Positions 1 to 7,765 of a DNA stretch of 64,000 bases are shown in pieces. The stretch covers positions 1-64,000 of the forward strand of contig NZ_JACRMG010000029.1 of the NCBI RefSeq assembly GCF_016219575.1, in the 5' to 3' direction. Made by a program: the position numbers and the translations under genes. The notes beneath the pieces were generated by a model. That model saw only the letters and a program-made list of their open reading frames with translations, made no database searches and was not told the origin of the DNA. Each line of letters opens with the position of its first letter. The stretch's first letter is position 1. This DNA is from Bradyrhizobium sp. Lineage in GTDB: Bacteria > Pseudomonadota > Alphaproteobacteria > Rhizobiales > Xanthobacteraceae.

Positions 1-129
1 CACTTCGCCAACGAACTGTTCGAGTACCTGGTCTACTACAACAACCACAGGCCCCATCAGGCCCTCGCAGGACAAACCCCGAAGGCCTTCGCCGAAACCA
101 AGACCACCGCGATCCAATCAGCGAATTAG
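1..129 (+). mobile_element. 3' end of an insertion-sequence transposase (integrase-core type)
   Basis: An open frame runs from the window edge to TAG and encodes the last 42 residues of a DDE transposase. The stretch YYNNHRPHQALAGQTP is the usual C-terminal signature of integrase-core transposases of the IS3/IS481 type, so the element lies mainly to the left of the window. I could not identify its terminal inverted repeat or target duplication in the bases after the stop. The family assignment within the integrase-core group is uncertain, and so is whether the gene is intact. Confidence 0.8.
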
Positions 130-166
130 TGAACATCGACAGCAATGACGGGGAGAGACTGACGGC

Positions 167-1009
167 CTACACTTCCCTTCGGCTCAGGAACGCCAGCCGC
201 TCGAACAGATGCACGTCCTGCTCGTTCTTGAGCAGGGCGCCGTGCAGCGGCGGGATCAGCTTGCGCGGGTCGCGCTCCCTGAGCATCTCGGGCGTGATGT
301 CCTCGTTGAGCAGCAGCTTCAGCCAGTCGAGCAGCTCGGACGTCGACGGCTTCTTCTTCAGGCCCGGCACCTCGCGCACCTCGAAGAAGATGCGCAGCGC
401 TTCTTCCACCAGGCGCTTCTTGATGTTGGGGAAGTGCACGTCGACGATTCGGCTCATGGTGTCGGCGTCGGGGAACTTGATGTAGTGGAAGAAGCAGCGG
501 CGCAGGAAGGCGTCCGGCAGTTCCTTCTCGTTGTTGGAGGTGATCATCACGATCGGGCGCAGGCTGGCCTTGATGTTCTCGCCGGTCTCGTAGACGAAGA
601 ACTCCATGCGGTCGAGTTCGAGCAGCAGGTCGTTGGGGAATTCGATGTCGGCCTTGTCGATCTCGTCGATCAGCAGCACCGGGCGCTTGTCATGGGTGAA
701 GGCCTCCCACAACTTGCCGCGCTTGATGTAATTGCTGATGTCGGAAACCTTGGAGTCGCCGAGCTGGCTGTCGCGCAGGCGCGACACGGCGTCGTATTCG
801 TAGAGGCCCTGCTGGGCCTTGGTGGTGGACTTGATGTGCCAGGTCAGAAGCGGCGCGCCGAGCGCTTTCGCGACTTCCTCGGCCAGCACCGTCTTGCCGG
901 TGCCGGGCTCGCCCTTGATGAGCAGCGGACGTTCCAGCACGATCGAGGCGTTCACCGCGACCTTGAGGTCATCGGTCGCGACGTAGTCCTTGGTACCGGT
1001 AAATTTCAT
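167..1009 (-). CDS. MoxR-type AAA+ ATPase
   Basis: This 280-residue cytoplasmic AAA+ ATPase has a Walker A motif GEPGTGKT at residues 33-40, Walker B VLLIDEID at 111-118, a sensor-1 stretch ITSNN near 156-160 and a conserved double arginine at 170-171. MoxR ATPases act as chaperone-like remodelers that work with VWA-domain partners in maturation of metalloenzymes or complexes. The VWA partner is very likely the CoxE-like gene at 1492, which is divergent and separated only by a small membrane-protein gene. The sequence starts MKFTGTKDYV, which is usual for the CoxD-like ATPases of rhizobia. The substrate complex is unknown because no CO dehydrogenase genes lie nearby. Confidence 0.92.
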   Translation of the reverse strand: MKFTGTKDYVATDDLKVAVNASIVLERPLLIKGEPGTGKTVLAEEVAKALGAPLLTWHIKSTTKAQQGLYEYDAVSRLRDSQLGDSKVSDISNYIKRGKLWEAFTHDKRPVLLIDEIDKADIEFPNDLLLELDRMEFFVYETGENIKASLRPIVMITSNNEKELPDAFLRRCFFHYIKFPDADTMSRIVDVHFPNIKKRLVEEALRIFFEVREVPGLKKKPSTSELLDWLKLLLNEDITPEMLRERDPRKLIPPLHGALLKNEQDVHLFERLAFLSRREV

Positions 1010-1122
1010 CGGGGTGCCTTAAGTCCGTTCCATACATGTTTCTTGTGCGCAGCCGCTATGCTCCTGCCTTAACAGGAAATTCCGCTCAAAACAGCATTCG
1101 CCGCCGGAATAGGGGGGATGCG

Positions 1123-1368
1123 TCAGGCGCGCTTTACCAGCGACAGGATGACCAGCACGACCACGGCGCCAATGGTGGCGTTGACGATGTCGCGGACCCA
1201 GCCGACGCCCAGGTTGACGCCCAGCGCCGGCAGCAGGAAGCTGGCCACCAGCGCGCCGATGATGCCGATCACGATATTGCCGATCAGCCCGAAGCCCGCG
1301 CCGCGCACGATCTGTCCGGCCAGCCAGCCCGCAACCGCGCCGATGATCAAAGCTGCAATGATGCTCAT
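1123..1368 (-). CDS. GlsB/YeaQ/YmgE-family stress membrane protein
   Basis: An 81-residue protein made almost entirely of three hydrophobic, glycine-rich helices, with the family pattern GxxAGWLAGxIxRG followed by a short loop and GNIVIGIIGA. Members of this transglycosylase-associated family (PF04226) are small inner-membrane proteins often induced by stress; their biochemical role is not established. The length is normal for the family. It lies between the MoxR ATPase and the VWA gene, on the same strand as the ATPase, but the 113-base gap before the ATPase makes co-transcription uncertain. Confidence 0.9.
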   Translation of the reverse strand: MSIIAALIIGAVAGWLAGQIVRGAGFGLIGNIVIGIIGALVASFLLPALGVNLGVGWVRDIVNATIGAVVVLVILSLVKRA

Positions 1369-1491
1369 GGAAAACCCCTGCCAAAATACCCCGTCGAGAG
1401 GCCAATTCTAGTTGAAAAACCGCCCCGGTCTAGGGCCTGCCATGCGCCCGGCACCCTTGACCTTCCGCCACCGGCGGGCAATCTGTCGGCC

Positions 1492-2667
1492 ATGTTCCTG
1501 CAATTCTTCACATCGCTCCGCGACGCCCAGGTCCCGGTGACCTTGCGCGAATATCTGACGCTGATGGAGGCGCTCGACGCCGACCTCGCCGATCAGTCGG
1601 TGGATCATTTCTACTATCTGTCGCGCGCCACCCTGGTGAAGGACGAGCGCAATCTCGACAAGTTCGACCGCGTGTTCGGCTCGGTGTTCAAGGGGCTGGA
1701 GAGCCTGCTCGACGCCATGGGCAAAGCCGAGATCCCCGAGGAGTGGCTGAAGAAGCTCGCCGAAAAATACCTCACCGAGGAAGAGAAGAAGCAGATCGAG
1801 GCCATGGGCTGGGACAAGCTCATGGAGACCCTGAAGAAGCGCCTTGAGGAGCAGAAGGGCCGCCACCAGGGCGGCAGCAAGTGGATCGGCACCGCCGGCA
1901 CCTCGCCGTTCGGCGCCCACGGCTACAATCCCGAAGGCGTGCGCATCGGCCAGGAGAAGAACCGCAACAACCGCGCGGTGAAGGTCTGGGACAAGCGCGA
2001 GTTCAAGGATCTCGACGGCAATGTCGAGCTCGGTATCCGCAACATCAAGATCGCGCTGCGCCGCCTGCGCAAGTTCGCCCGCACCGGCGCGCCCGACGAA
2101 CTCGACCTCGACACCACCATTCGCGAGACCGCCAACCAGGGTTATCTCGACGTCCACATGCGTCCCGAGCGGCGCAATGCGGTGAAGGTGCTGGTGTTCT
2201 TCGACATCGGCGGCTCGATGGATTCCCATATCGAGCAGGTCGAGGAACTGTTCTCGGCGGCGAAGACCGAATTCAAGCACATGGAATATTTCTACTTCCA
2301 CAACTGCCTCTACGAGGGCGTATGGAAGCAGAACAAGCGGCGCTTCACCGACCGCACGCCGACCTGGGACGTCCTGCACAAATATCCGCACGACTACAAG
2401 GTCGTGTTCGTCGGCGACGCCTCGATGAGCCCCTACGAGATCATGGTGCCGGGCGGCTCGGTCGAGCACGTCAACGAGGAGGCAGGCTCGGTCTGGCTCG
2501 ATCGCGTGATCCGCACCTATCCGCACGCGGTGTGGCTCAACCCGGTCGCGCAGCGGCACTGGGACTATTCTGAATCCACCACCATCATCCGCCGCCTGTT
2601 CGCCAACCGCATGTATCCGATCACGATCGAGGGTCTGGAGAGCGCGATGAAGGAACTGGTGCGGTAA
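1492..2667 (+). CDS. CoxE-like VWA domain protein
   Basis: A 391-residue protein starting MFLQFFTSLRDAQVPVTL, the typical CoxE-family N-terminus. The frame is open further upstream, but this ATG is where family similarity begins. The C-terminal half is a von Willebrand A domain whose metal-site motif reads FFDIGGSMD (D238, G240, S242) instead of the classical DxSxS, as is common in CoxE proteins. CoxE/VWA proteins pair with MoxR ATPases (here the divergent gene at 167-1009) and are thought to present client complexes to them. The charged segment around residues 80-130 is probably a helical linker. The client is unknown. A palindromic repeat begins four bases after the stop codon. Confidence 0.9.
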   Translation: MFLQFFTSLRDAQVPVTLREYLTLMEALDADLADQSVDHFYYLSRATLVKDERNLDKFDRVFGSVFKGLESLLDAMGKAEIPEEWLKKLAEKYLTEEEKKQIEAMGWDKLMETLKKRLEEQKGRHQGGSKWIGTAGTSPFGAHGYNPEGVRIGQEKNRNNRAVKVWDKREFKDLDGNVELGIRNIKIALRRLRKFARTGAPDELDLDTTIRETANQGYLDVHMRPERRNAVKVLVFFDIGGSMDSHIEQVEELFSAAKTEFKHMEYFYFHNCLYEGVWKQNKRRFTDRTPTWDVLHKYPHDYKVVFVGDASMSPYEIMVPGGSVEHVNEEAGSVWLDRVIRTYPHAVWLNPVAQRHWDYSESTTIIRRLFANRMYPITIEGLESAMKELVR

Positions 2668-2670
2668 AAG

Positions 2671-2794
2671 ACCCTCATGGTGAGGAGCGCGCAGCGCGTC
2701 TCAGGACGATACTAGCGCATCGCCTGGGGAACCATGAGGCCACAGACAGGCCTGCATCCTTGGAGACGCCGCTTCGCGGCTCCTCAGGATGAGG
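2671..2794. repeat. palindromic intergenic repeat, family B (CCTCAT...GATGAGG)
   Basis: This imperfect inverted repeat opens with CCTCATGGTGAGGAGCGC and closes with CTCCTCAGGATGAGG. Related copies lie at 7554-7682 and 24621-24777, sharing the opening CTCA-NN-TGAGGAGCGC, the middle CATCCTT-GAGACG and the closing CCTCAGGATG. It fills the gap between the VWA gene and the first sulfurtransferase. Confidence 0.85.
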
Positions 2795-2807
2795 AAAGGG
2801 AGTGAGA

Positions 2808-3221
2808 ATGCCCCAGAACATCCACCGCGGCATCAAGGCGATGATCGACGAGGCCAATGCCGAGATCGAGACCGTCAGCGCCGCCGACGCCATCAAGCTG
2901 GTCGGCGACCAGAGCGTCGTCATCGTCGATATCCGCGACCCCCGCGAGATCGAGCGGGACGGCCGCATTCCCGGCGCCTTTCCCTGCACGCGCGGCATGC
3001 TGGAATTCTGGATCGATCCGCAGAGCCCCTACGCCAAGGCGATATTCCAGGAAGACAAGAAGTTCGTCTTCCATTGCGCCGGCGGCCTGCGCTCGGCGCT
3101 CGCCGCCAAGACCGCCAAGGACATGGGGCTGAAGCCGGTCGCGCATATGGGCGGCGGCTTCGCCGCCTGGCGCGACGCCGGCGGCCCGGTGGAGAAGTGG
3201 GAGCCGAAGAAGAAGGGGTAG
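2808..3221 (+). CDS. Single-domain rhodanese (sulfurtransferase)
   Basis: This 137-residue cytoplasmic protein is one rhodanese domain. The motif VDIRDPREIE marks the core strand and the active-site loop is C90AGGLRS, with the persulfide-forming cysteine and the CxxxxR arginine both present. The ATG at 2808 is preferred over the GTG two codons upstream because a purine-rich ribosome site (gaggaaagggag) precedes it. Such proteins transfer sulfane sulfur; the acceptor is unknown. It is followed by a second, two-domain sulfurtransferase at 3353, separated by a palindromic repeat, so the two may be functionally related but need not share a transcript. Confidence 0.92.
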   Translation: MPQNIHRGIKAMIDEANAEIETVSAADAIKLVGDQSVVIVDIRDPREIERDGRIPGAFPCTRGMLEFWIDPQSPYAKAIFQEDKKFVFHCAGGLRSALAAKTAKDMGLKPVAHMGGGFAAWRDAGGPVEKWEPKKKG

Positions 3222-3240
3222 GGGCACGCTCTATCCACGC

Positions 3241-3324
3241 GTCATGGCCGGGCTCGTCCCGGCCATCCACGTCTTGGCCGCGAGCAAGGAAGTCGTGGAT
3301 GCCCGGGTCAAGCCCGGGCATGAC
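3241..3324. repeat. palindromic intergenic repeat, family A (GTCATGGCCGGG...)
   Basis: Two self-complementary blocks face each other: GTCATGGCCGGGCTCGTCCC at the left and a matching GCCCGGGCATGAC at the right, each followed or preceded by CCACG/CGTGG. Related copies lie at 15359-15445 and 37036-37153, with a half copy at 20753-20783. The repeat separates the two sulfurtransferase genes. Confidence 0.85.
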
Positions 3325-3352
3325 GATCGAGAGAACAGCGAGAGAAGCACTC

Positions 3353-4204
3353 ATGACCGCCACCGATCCGCTCGTCTCGACCGAATGGCTGGCCGCCAAC
3401 CTCGGCAAGCCCGACATCAAGGTCGTCGACGCCACTTCCAAGCTGCCCGGCATGCTGCCGCTGCCGAAGGACGACTATCTCGCCGCGCACATTCCGGGTG
3501 CGGTGTTCTTCGACGTCGACGCGGTGTCGGATCATTCCAATCCGTTGCCGCACATGTTTCCGCACCCCGAACAGTTCGGCCGCGACGTCGGCGCGCTCGG
3601 CATCGGCAATGACGACACCGTCGTGGTCTACGATTCCGGCGGCTGGACGGCCGGCCCGCGCGCCTGGTGGATGTTCCTGTCGTTCGGCAAGGACGTTCGC
3701 ATCCTCAATGGCGGCCTGAAGAAGTGGGTCGCCGAGGGGCGCAAGGTCGAGAGCGGGCAGGTGACGCCTGCGCCGTCGACGTTCAAGGCAAAATTCGATG
3801 CGCGGCGGGTGCGCAGCATGCAGCAACTGGTCGCCAACCTTTCGAGCCGCGCCGAGCAGGTGATCGATGCCCGCTCCAATGAGCGCTACCAGGGCAAGGT
3901 CGCCGAGCCGCGGCCGGGACTGCGCTCCGGCCACATTCCCGGCAGCCTCAGCTTGCCCTTCAATAATCTCTTCAACGCCGCGACCGGCGAGATGAAGCCG
4001 CTCGAGGAGTTGCGTGCCGCGTTTGTCGGCGCCGGCGTCAATCTCGATGCGCCCATCGTGACGAGCTGCGGCTCGGGTATCAGCGCCGCCGTGCTGACGC
4101 TGGCGCTCTATCGCCTCGGCGTCGAGAATCCGGCGCTCTATGACGGCTCATGGACGGAGTGGGGCGCCGCCGACGGCCCACCGGTCGCCACCGGTCCTGT
4201 CTGA
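3353..4204 (+). CDS. sseA: Two-domain sulfurtransferase, 3-mercaptopyruvate type
   Basis: A 283-residue protein with two tandem rhodanese domains: an inactive N-terminal one (residues about 10-130, with VVDATSKLPG and AHIPGAVFFDVDAVSD) and an active C-terminal one. The catalytic cysteine is C239 in the loop SCGSGISA. A CG(S/T)G loop points to 3-mercaptopyruvate sulfurtransferase rather than thiosulfate rhodanese, whose loop is CRKGVT. The family moves sulfur from 3-mercaptopyruvate to thiols or cyanide, releasing pyruvate. Length and domain order are normal. The start is the ATG that begins MTATDPLVSTEWLA, where family similarity begins. A strong hairpin follows the stop codon. Confidence 0.9.
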   Translation: MTATDPLVSTEWLAANLGKPDIKVVDATSKLPGMLPLPKDDYLAAHIPGAVFFDVDAVSDHSNPLPHMFPHPEQFGRDVGALGIGNDDTVVVYDSGGWTAGPRAWWMFLSFGKDVRILNGGLKKWVAEGRKVESGQVTPAPSTFKAKFDARRVRSMQQLVANLSSRAEQVIDARSNERYQGKVAEPRPGLRSGHIPGSLSLPFNNLFNAATGEMKPLEELRAAFVGAGVNLDAPIVTSCGSGISAAVLTLALYRLGVENPALYDGSWTEWGAADGPPVATGPV

Positions 4205-4210
4205 CGCTTT

Positions 4211-4242
4211 CACCTCTCCCCGCTCTTTCGCGGGGAGAGGTG
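4211..4242. terminator. 13-bp perfect hairpin after sseA
   Basis: CACCTCTCCCCGC and GCGGGGAGAGGTG form a perfect 13-bp stem with a six-base loop, starting six bases after the sulfurtransferase stop codon. There is no T-run on either strand, so it may stabilise or end transcripts without being a classical intrinsic terminator. The same CCTCTCCCCGC/GCGGGGAGAGG core recurs in the repeat at 26191-26338, so it is also a short member of that repeat family. Confidence 0.6.
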
Positions 4243-4278
4243 AGCCAACGATACCGTCTAAATCTGTTGCATCTCACG

Positions 4279-5136
4279 CTAGCGGCGACGCGTGGTTGTC
4301 GTCGCCGGCTGCGCAGACGGCACCGCGGTTTGCGAGAAGGGGTCGGCCGCCTGCTGCGCGGCCGCCTGTTGGGCCGCGAGCCTTGCGCGGCGAGCCGCCT
4401 GACGCCGGCGCTCCTTGGCGCGCTCGGCGCGCTGCTGCTTCCTGATCTCGGCGCGATCTGGCTTCTCGCTCGCTTTCTTCGCCTCGGCCGGCTTCTCGAC
4501 CTTCGCAGCCGGGCTGCTGAGCGCCGCCGTCTTCGTCACGGGGACACCCGGGTCGATCATGGCAGGTGTTGCGACTTGTTCGAGCAGGGCAGGCGCGGCC
4601 TCGACGGGCGGCGGGGGCGCCGCATCGAGCGCGGCGACCTTCGTCCCGGTTGCAACGGCGGGCTCGGCCGCCGGGGAGGGCGGCGTCTCCAATGCGGCGG
4701 CCTCGGGCTTTGCCGCGATTTCTGGCTGCACGGCGATTTCGGGCTTCGCCGTTTCGGCTGCCGCGGCATCGTCGAGCTTCAGCGCGGCGAGCTTTTCCGC
4801 CTCCACGTTCGGCACCGGCATCGCTTCCGGCGCAGGCAGGGCGGCGGGCGGTGGGTCCGGCGCCTTCTCGGGCACAGCCGGCTCGATGCGGAGCATGGCC
4901 AGCGTCGGGGCCGGCGCCTCGGCCGGCTGCGCAAAGATCGGCTCGGGCATCACCCGCCGCGTCGGAACGCTGGCAACTTCCTCGTGCGCGGCGCGCAGCA
5001 GGGCTGCCGCGCCGAGGCCGAAGATCAGGATGGACATGGACAGCAGGATCGCGGCGAGCAGAAAACGAATTCCGGGGAGCATGGGCTCGGGTTCCGCCTG
5101 AGCGGCTTTTTTGACCTCGGGAAACGCGGTGAACAC
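4279..5136 (-). CDS. Membrane-anchored Ala/Pro/Glu-rich protein of unknown function
   Basis: A 285-residue protein not assigned to a named family. After a short cytoplasmic head, residues about 24-48 form one hydrophobic helix (IRFLLAAILLSMSILIFGLG). The rest is low-complexity, rich in alanine, proline and glutamate, and ends in a very basic segment (residues about 225-260, many RK and QQ pairs). The design suggests an inner-membrane anchor with a long disordered periplasmic stalk, perhaps reaching the cell wall through the basic end. It converges on sseA, with the hairpin at 4211 between them. Coding is supported by length and codon bias, but composition hinders homology calls. Confidence 0.75.
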   Translation of the reverse strand: MFTAFPEVKKAAQAEPEPMLPGIRFLLAAILLSMSILIFGLGAAALLRAAHEEVASVPTRRVMPEPIFAQPAEAPAPTLAMLRIEPAVPEKAPDPPPAALPAPEAMPVPNVEAEKLAALKLDDAAAAETAKPEIAVQPEIAAKPEAAALETPPSPAAEPAVATGTKVAALDAAPPPPVEAAPALLEQVATPAMIDPGVPVTKTAALSSPAAKVEKPAEAKKASEKPDRAEIRKQQRAERAKERRRQAARRARLAAQQAAAQQAADPFSQTAVPSAQPATTTTRRR

Positions 5137-5408
5137 TGAATCAGCCGCCTTCGCCGCCGCGAATCAGGCTGAATCCAGAATACAGCAATCCGGGCCCGAC
5201 CGTTGCTGCCAAAGTGACGGGCCGGAACGGCTGAAAAGACCGGGGGGTCGAGGGTTAAAATCCGCCGCAATCCGGGCATTTCCGGGGTGGCTGCCGATCA
5301 CGAAGCGCCTGATTTGGGCCGAATTTCGCTGATTTGTCTTGAATGCGCCGCTATCTTCCTCCACTGACCGTTAACGGTCCGGTGTGGCTTGGGGTCTATA
5401 CAAGAGCG

Positions 5409-6644
5409 ATGATGACCAAGAGAATTCTGACGATCGGCGCCGCAGTGGCAGCCGCCGCGGCGGGAAGTTTGCTCGCCACCACGCTAGCCACCTCGGTTGC
5501 CTTGGCCCAGAGCTATCCGGTGCCCCCCGGCTCGGTGTATTCGGCCAACCCCGGCTATCCGCCCGGCGGTTATGTGGTCGACGAACGCCGCCGGCCCGGC
5601 GCCCCCGATTTCGACGAGCTGGAAGACGACGATACGCCGAACGCCCAGTCCTCGACGGCGCTGCCGCCGCCCGGCCCGGTGCTGTCGCCGAACGATCCGC
5701 GCTACGGCCGCCCGGTCTATTCCAACGTGCCGCCGCCGCTCCCGACCGGCCCGATCCTGTCGCCCGATGATCCCCGCTATGGCCGCCCCGCCGGTCCGCC
5801 GCCGGTGATCTATGCCGACCGCCCGCCGGCCTCGGCGCCGCCGGTCAGCGACAACCGCATCCCGGGCTCCGGCATCGTCAACTCGAACGAAGATTTCCCG
5901 CGTCCGCCGGGCGCGATTGGTGCAGCGCCGCCCACCGTCACCGGTGCTGTGCCGCAGCAGCCGCAGGCCGGCGCCGACGGCAAACCGTTGCAGCTGTCCG
6001 CGCTGCCGCCGGAAGAGCAGCCGGAAGTGGGCGCTGTGCAACTGCCGCCGCATCTGCGCCGCACCGAAGTGGCCTTCGCCACCAAGGAGCCGGCCGGCAC
6101 CATCGTGGTCGATACGCCCAACACCTATCTCTACTACGTGCTCGGTAACGGACGTGCGGTGCGCTACGGCGTCCGCGTCGGCCGTGACGGTTTCACCTGG
6201 ACCGGCGTGCAGAAGATCACCAAGAAGGCTGAATGGCCGGACTGGCATCCGCCGACCGAGATGATCGAGCGCCAGCCCTATCTGCCGCGCTTCATGGCGG
6301 GCGGCCCCGGCAATCCGCTCGGCGCGCGCGCGATGTATCTGGGTTCGACGGTCTATCGCATCCACGGCACCAACCAGCCTTCGACCATCGGCAAGTTCGT
6401 CTCCTCCGGCTGCATCGGCATGCTGAACGAGGACGTCTCCGACCTCTTCGAGCGCACCAAGGTCGGCACCCGCGTGGTGGTGATGCCCGGCGGCCCGCCG
6501 CCGGGAACGGCGACTGCCAATGCCGCGCCGCCCGCCGGTGGCGCGCCGGTGGCCGCCATGGCCCCGCCGGCTCCGGTCGGCGCCGTCCCCGGTACCGGAC
6601 CGACCGTGGTGGCGCCGCTGCCGCCGCCGACCACGATCCGCTGA
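5409..6644 (+). CDS. Exported L,D-transpeptidase (YkuD domain)
   Basis: A 411-residue secreted protein with a signal peptide (MMTKRILTIGAAVAAAAAG..., cleavage probably after ALAQ), a proline-rich region with two PNDPRYGRP/PDDPRYGRP-like repeats (residues about 60-140), then a YkuD domain near residues 235-370. The catalytic pair is H319 in IHGT and C335 in SSGCIGM. These enzymes make 3-3 cross-links in peptidoglycan or attach proteins to it. The ATG at 5409 (with another ATG directly after it) fits the signal peptide, so the longer upstream extension was not used. A shorter paralogue with the same catalytic block lies at 37225-37902. An intrinsic terminator follows. Confidence 0.92.
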   Translation: MMTKRILTIGAAVAAAAAGSLLATTLATSVALAQSYPVPPGSVYSANPGYPPGGYVVDERRRPGAPDFDELEDDDTPNAQSSTALPPPGPVLSPNDPRYGRPVYSNVPPPLPTGPILSPDDPRYGRPAGPPPVIYADRPPASAPPVSDNRIPGSGIVNSNEDFPRPPGAIGAAPPTVTGAVPQQPQAGADGKPLQLSALPPEEQPEVGAVQLPPHLRRTEVAFATKEPAGTIVVDTPNTYLYYVLGNGRAVRYGVRVGRDGFTWTGVQKITKKAEWPDWHPPTEMIERQPYLPRFMAGGPGNPLGARAMYLGSTVYRIHGTNQPSTIGKFVSSGCIGMLNEDVSDLFERTKVGTRVVVMPGGPPPGTATANAAPPAGGAPVAAMAPPAPVGAVPGTGPTVVAPLPPPTTIR

Positions 6645-6667
6645 TCCAGCACCGCTTTCGAATTCAT

Positions 6668-6695
6668 TCCGCTCTCGCCCGAGAGCGGGCTTTTT
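6668..6695 (+). terminator. Intrinsic terminator after the L,D-transpeptidase gene
   Basis: CCGCTCTCG and CGAGAGCGG form a 9-bp stem with a very small loop, followed by GC and five T residues. This is a good Rho-independent terminator shape, about 25 bases after the stop codon. Confidence 0.85.
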
Positions 6696-6758
6696 CATGC
6701 GTTGGTGAGAACGGCGGGCTTATGCTGGCGTGCGTGATTCCATTCGCCGGAGGCGCCC

Positions 6759-7550
6759 GTGAGGAAACTGCACCTGCTCGTCGCGATGTTCGCCTTCATC
6801 GCCGCGCCTGCGCTGGCGCAGCCGCGCCCGGTCTGGATCGATGACCTCACCTGGGTGGAAGTGCGCGCCGCCATCGCCGACGGCAAGACCACGGCGATCA
6901 TCTTCGTCGGCTCCAGCGAGCAGAACGGTCCGCATATGGCGATCGGCAAGCACAACTTCATCGCCCGCTATTGCGCCGAGCAGATCGCGGGCAAGCTCGG
7001 CGATGCCTTGGTCTATCCCGTCATTCCCTTTGCCATCACCGGCGATGCCGCAGCGAAGAGCGCGCATATGCGCTTTCCCGGCTCGGTGACCTTGCCGCCG
7101 GACGTGTTTGCGGGCGTCGTGCGCGCGGTGGCGCAGAGCGCGCTCGCCGCGGGCTTCAGGCTGGTGGCGTTGATGGGCGACCATGGCGGCGGCCAGGAGG
7201 AGATGGCACGCGTGGCGCAGGCGCTTGACGCGCAATCGAAAAGGAGCGGCGGGCGCGTGCTCCATGTCGGCGATCTCTACAGCAAGGCCGACGCGCAGTT
7301 CGACGAGCTGATGGCCAGGCGCGGGATCACCAGCAAGGAGTTGCATGCCGGCATTCCCGATACGTCGGCGATCCTGTTCCTCGGCGCGGATGCGTGGATC
7401 AGGAAGGACCAGATCGCGGCCGCCAATGAGTCAAACGGCGTGCAGGGCTCGCCCGCGCTTGCCACAGCCGAACTCGGCAAGCTCTACCTCGACATGAAGG
7501 TCGACAACGCCGTCAACCAGATCCGCGCGTTCCGGGCCAACCCACGGTAA
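6759..7550 (+). CDS. Exported creatininase-fold protein with altered metal ligands
   Basis: A 263-residue protein with a signal peptide (cleavage probably after APALAQ, residue about 20) followed by a creatininase-family amidohydrolase domain. The family landmarks are recognisable but changed: EQNGPH replaces the usual EQHGPHLP, the following TD is GKHN, GDHGGGQEE replaces NGHGGN, and HAGIPDTS replaces HAGExETS. Classical members bind two divalent metals through these residues, so the metal site or reaction may differ here. Periplasmic location is also unusual for the family. Substrate unknown. A family B repeat follows the gene. Confidence 0.85.
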   Translation: MRKLHLLVAMFAFIAAPALAQPRPVWIDDLTWVEVRAAIADGKTTAIIFVGSSEQNGPHMAIGKHNFIARYCAEQIAGKLGDALVYPVIPFAITGDAAAKSAHMRFPGSVTLPPDVFAGVVRAVAQSALAAGFRLVALMGDHGGGQEEMARVAQALDAQSKRSGGRVLHVGDLYSKADAQFDELMARRGITSKELHAGIPDTSAILFLGADAWIRKDQIAAANESNGVQGSPALATAELGKLYLDMKVDNAVNQIRAFRANPR

Positions 7551-7553
7551 CAA

Positions 7554-7682
7554 CCCCTCATGATGAGGAGCGCGTCTTCGCGCGTCTCCGGACGATGCTG
7601 GGCGCATCGCCGGGCAAACCATGAGGCCCCTATCGTGCCATTCATCCTTCGAGACGGCGCTACCGCACCTCCTCAGGATGCG
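7554..7682. repeat. palindromic intergenic repeat, family B
   Basis: A copy of the element at 2671-2794, with CCCTCATGATGAGGAGCGCG at the left, CCATGAGGCCCCT and CATCCTTCGAGACGGCGC in the middle, and CCTCCTCAGGATG at the right. It lies between convergent genes, next to a short unassigned stretch up to 7765. Confidence 0.85.
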
Positions 7683-7765
7683 GTCCAGGACTCATGCCAT
7701 CGGCCACCGGCTACTTTGCATGGGGTTGTTTTCGATATTTTTGACTGGGAGCGGAAACCGCCGGT

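Noticed and set aside
209..1072. Long plus-strand open frame opposite the MoxR gene (and similar long antisense frames opposite thiC, EttA, the Mo enzyme, ABC exporter and carbamoyltransferase genes)
   Set aside because: These are by-products of high GC coding DNA. Their products are rich in His, Arg and Ala, carry no domains, and the opposite frames encode well-known proteins.
5600..5800. Possible CRISPR-like or tandem DNA repeat in the L,D-transpeptidase gene
   Set aside because: The repeat encodes two PxDPRYGRP units in a proline-rich linker and has only two copies without spacers of constant length.
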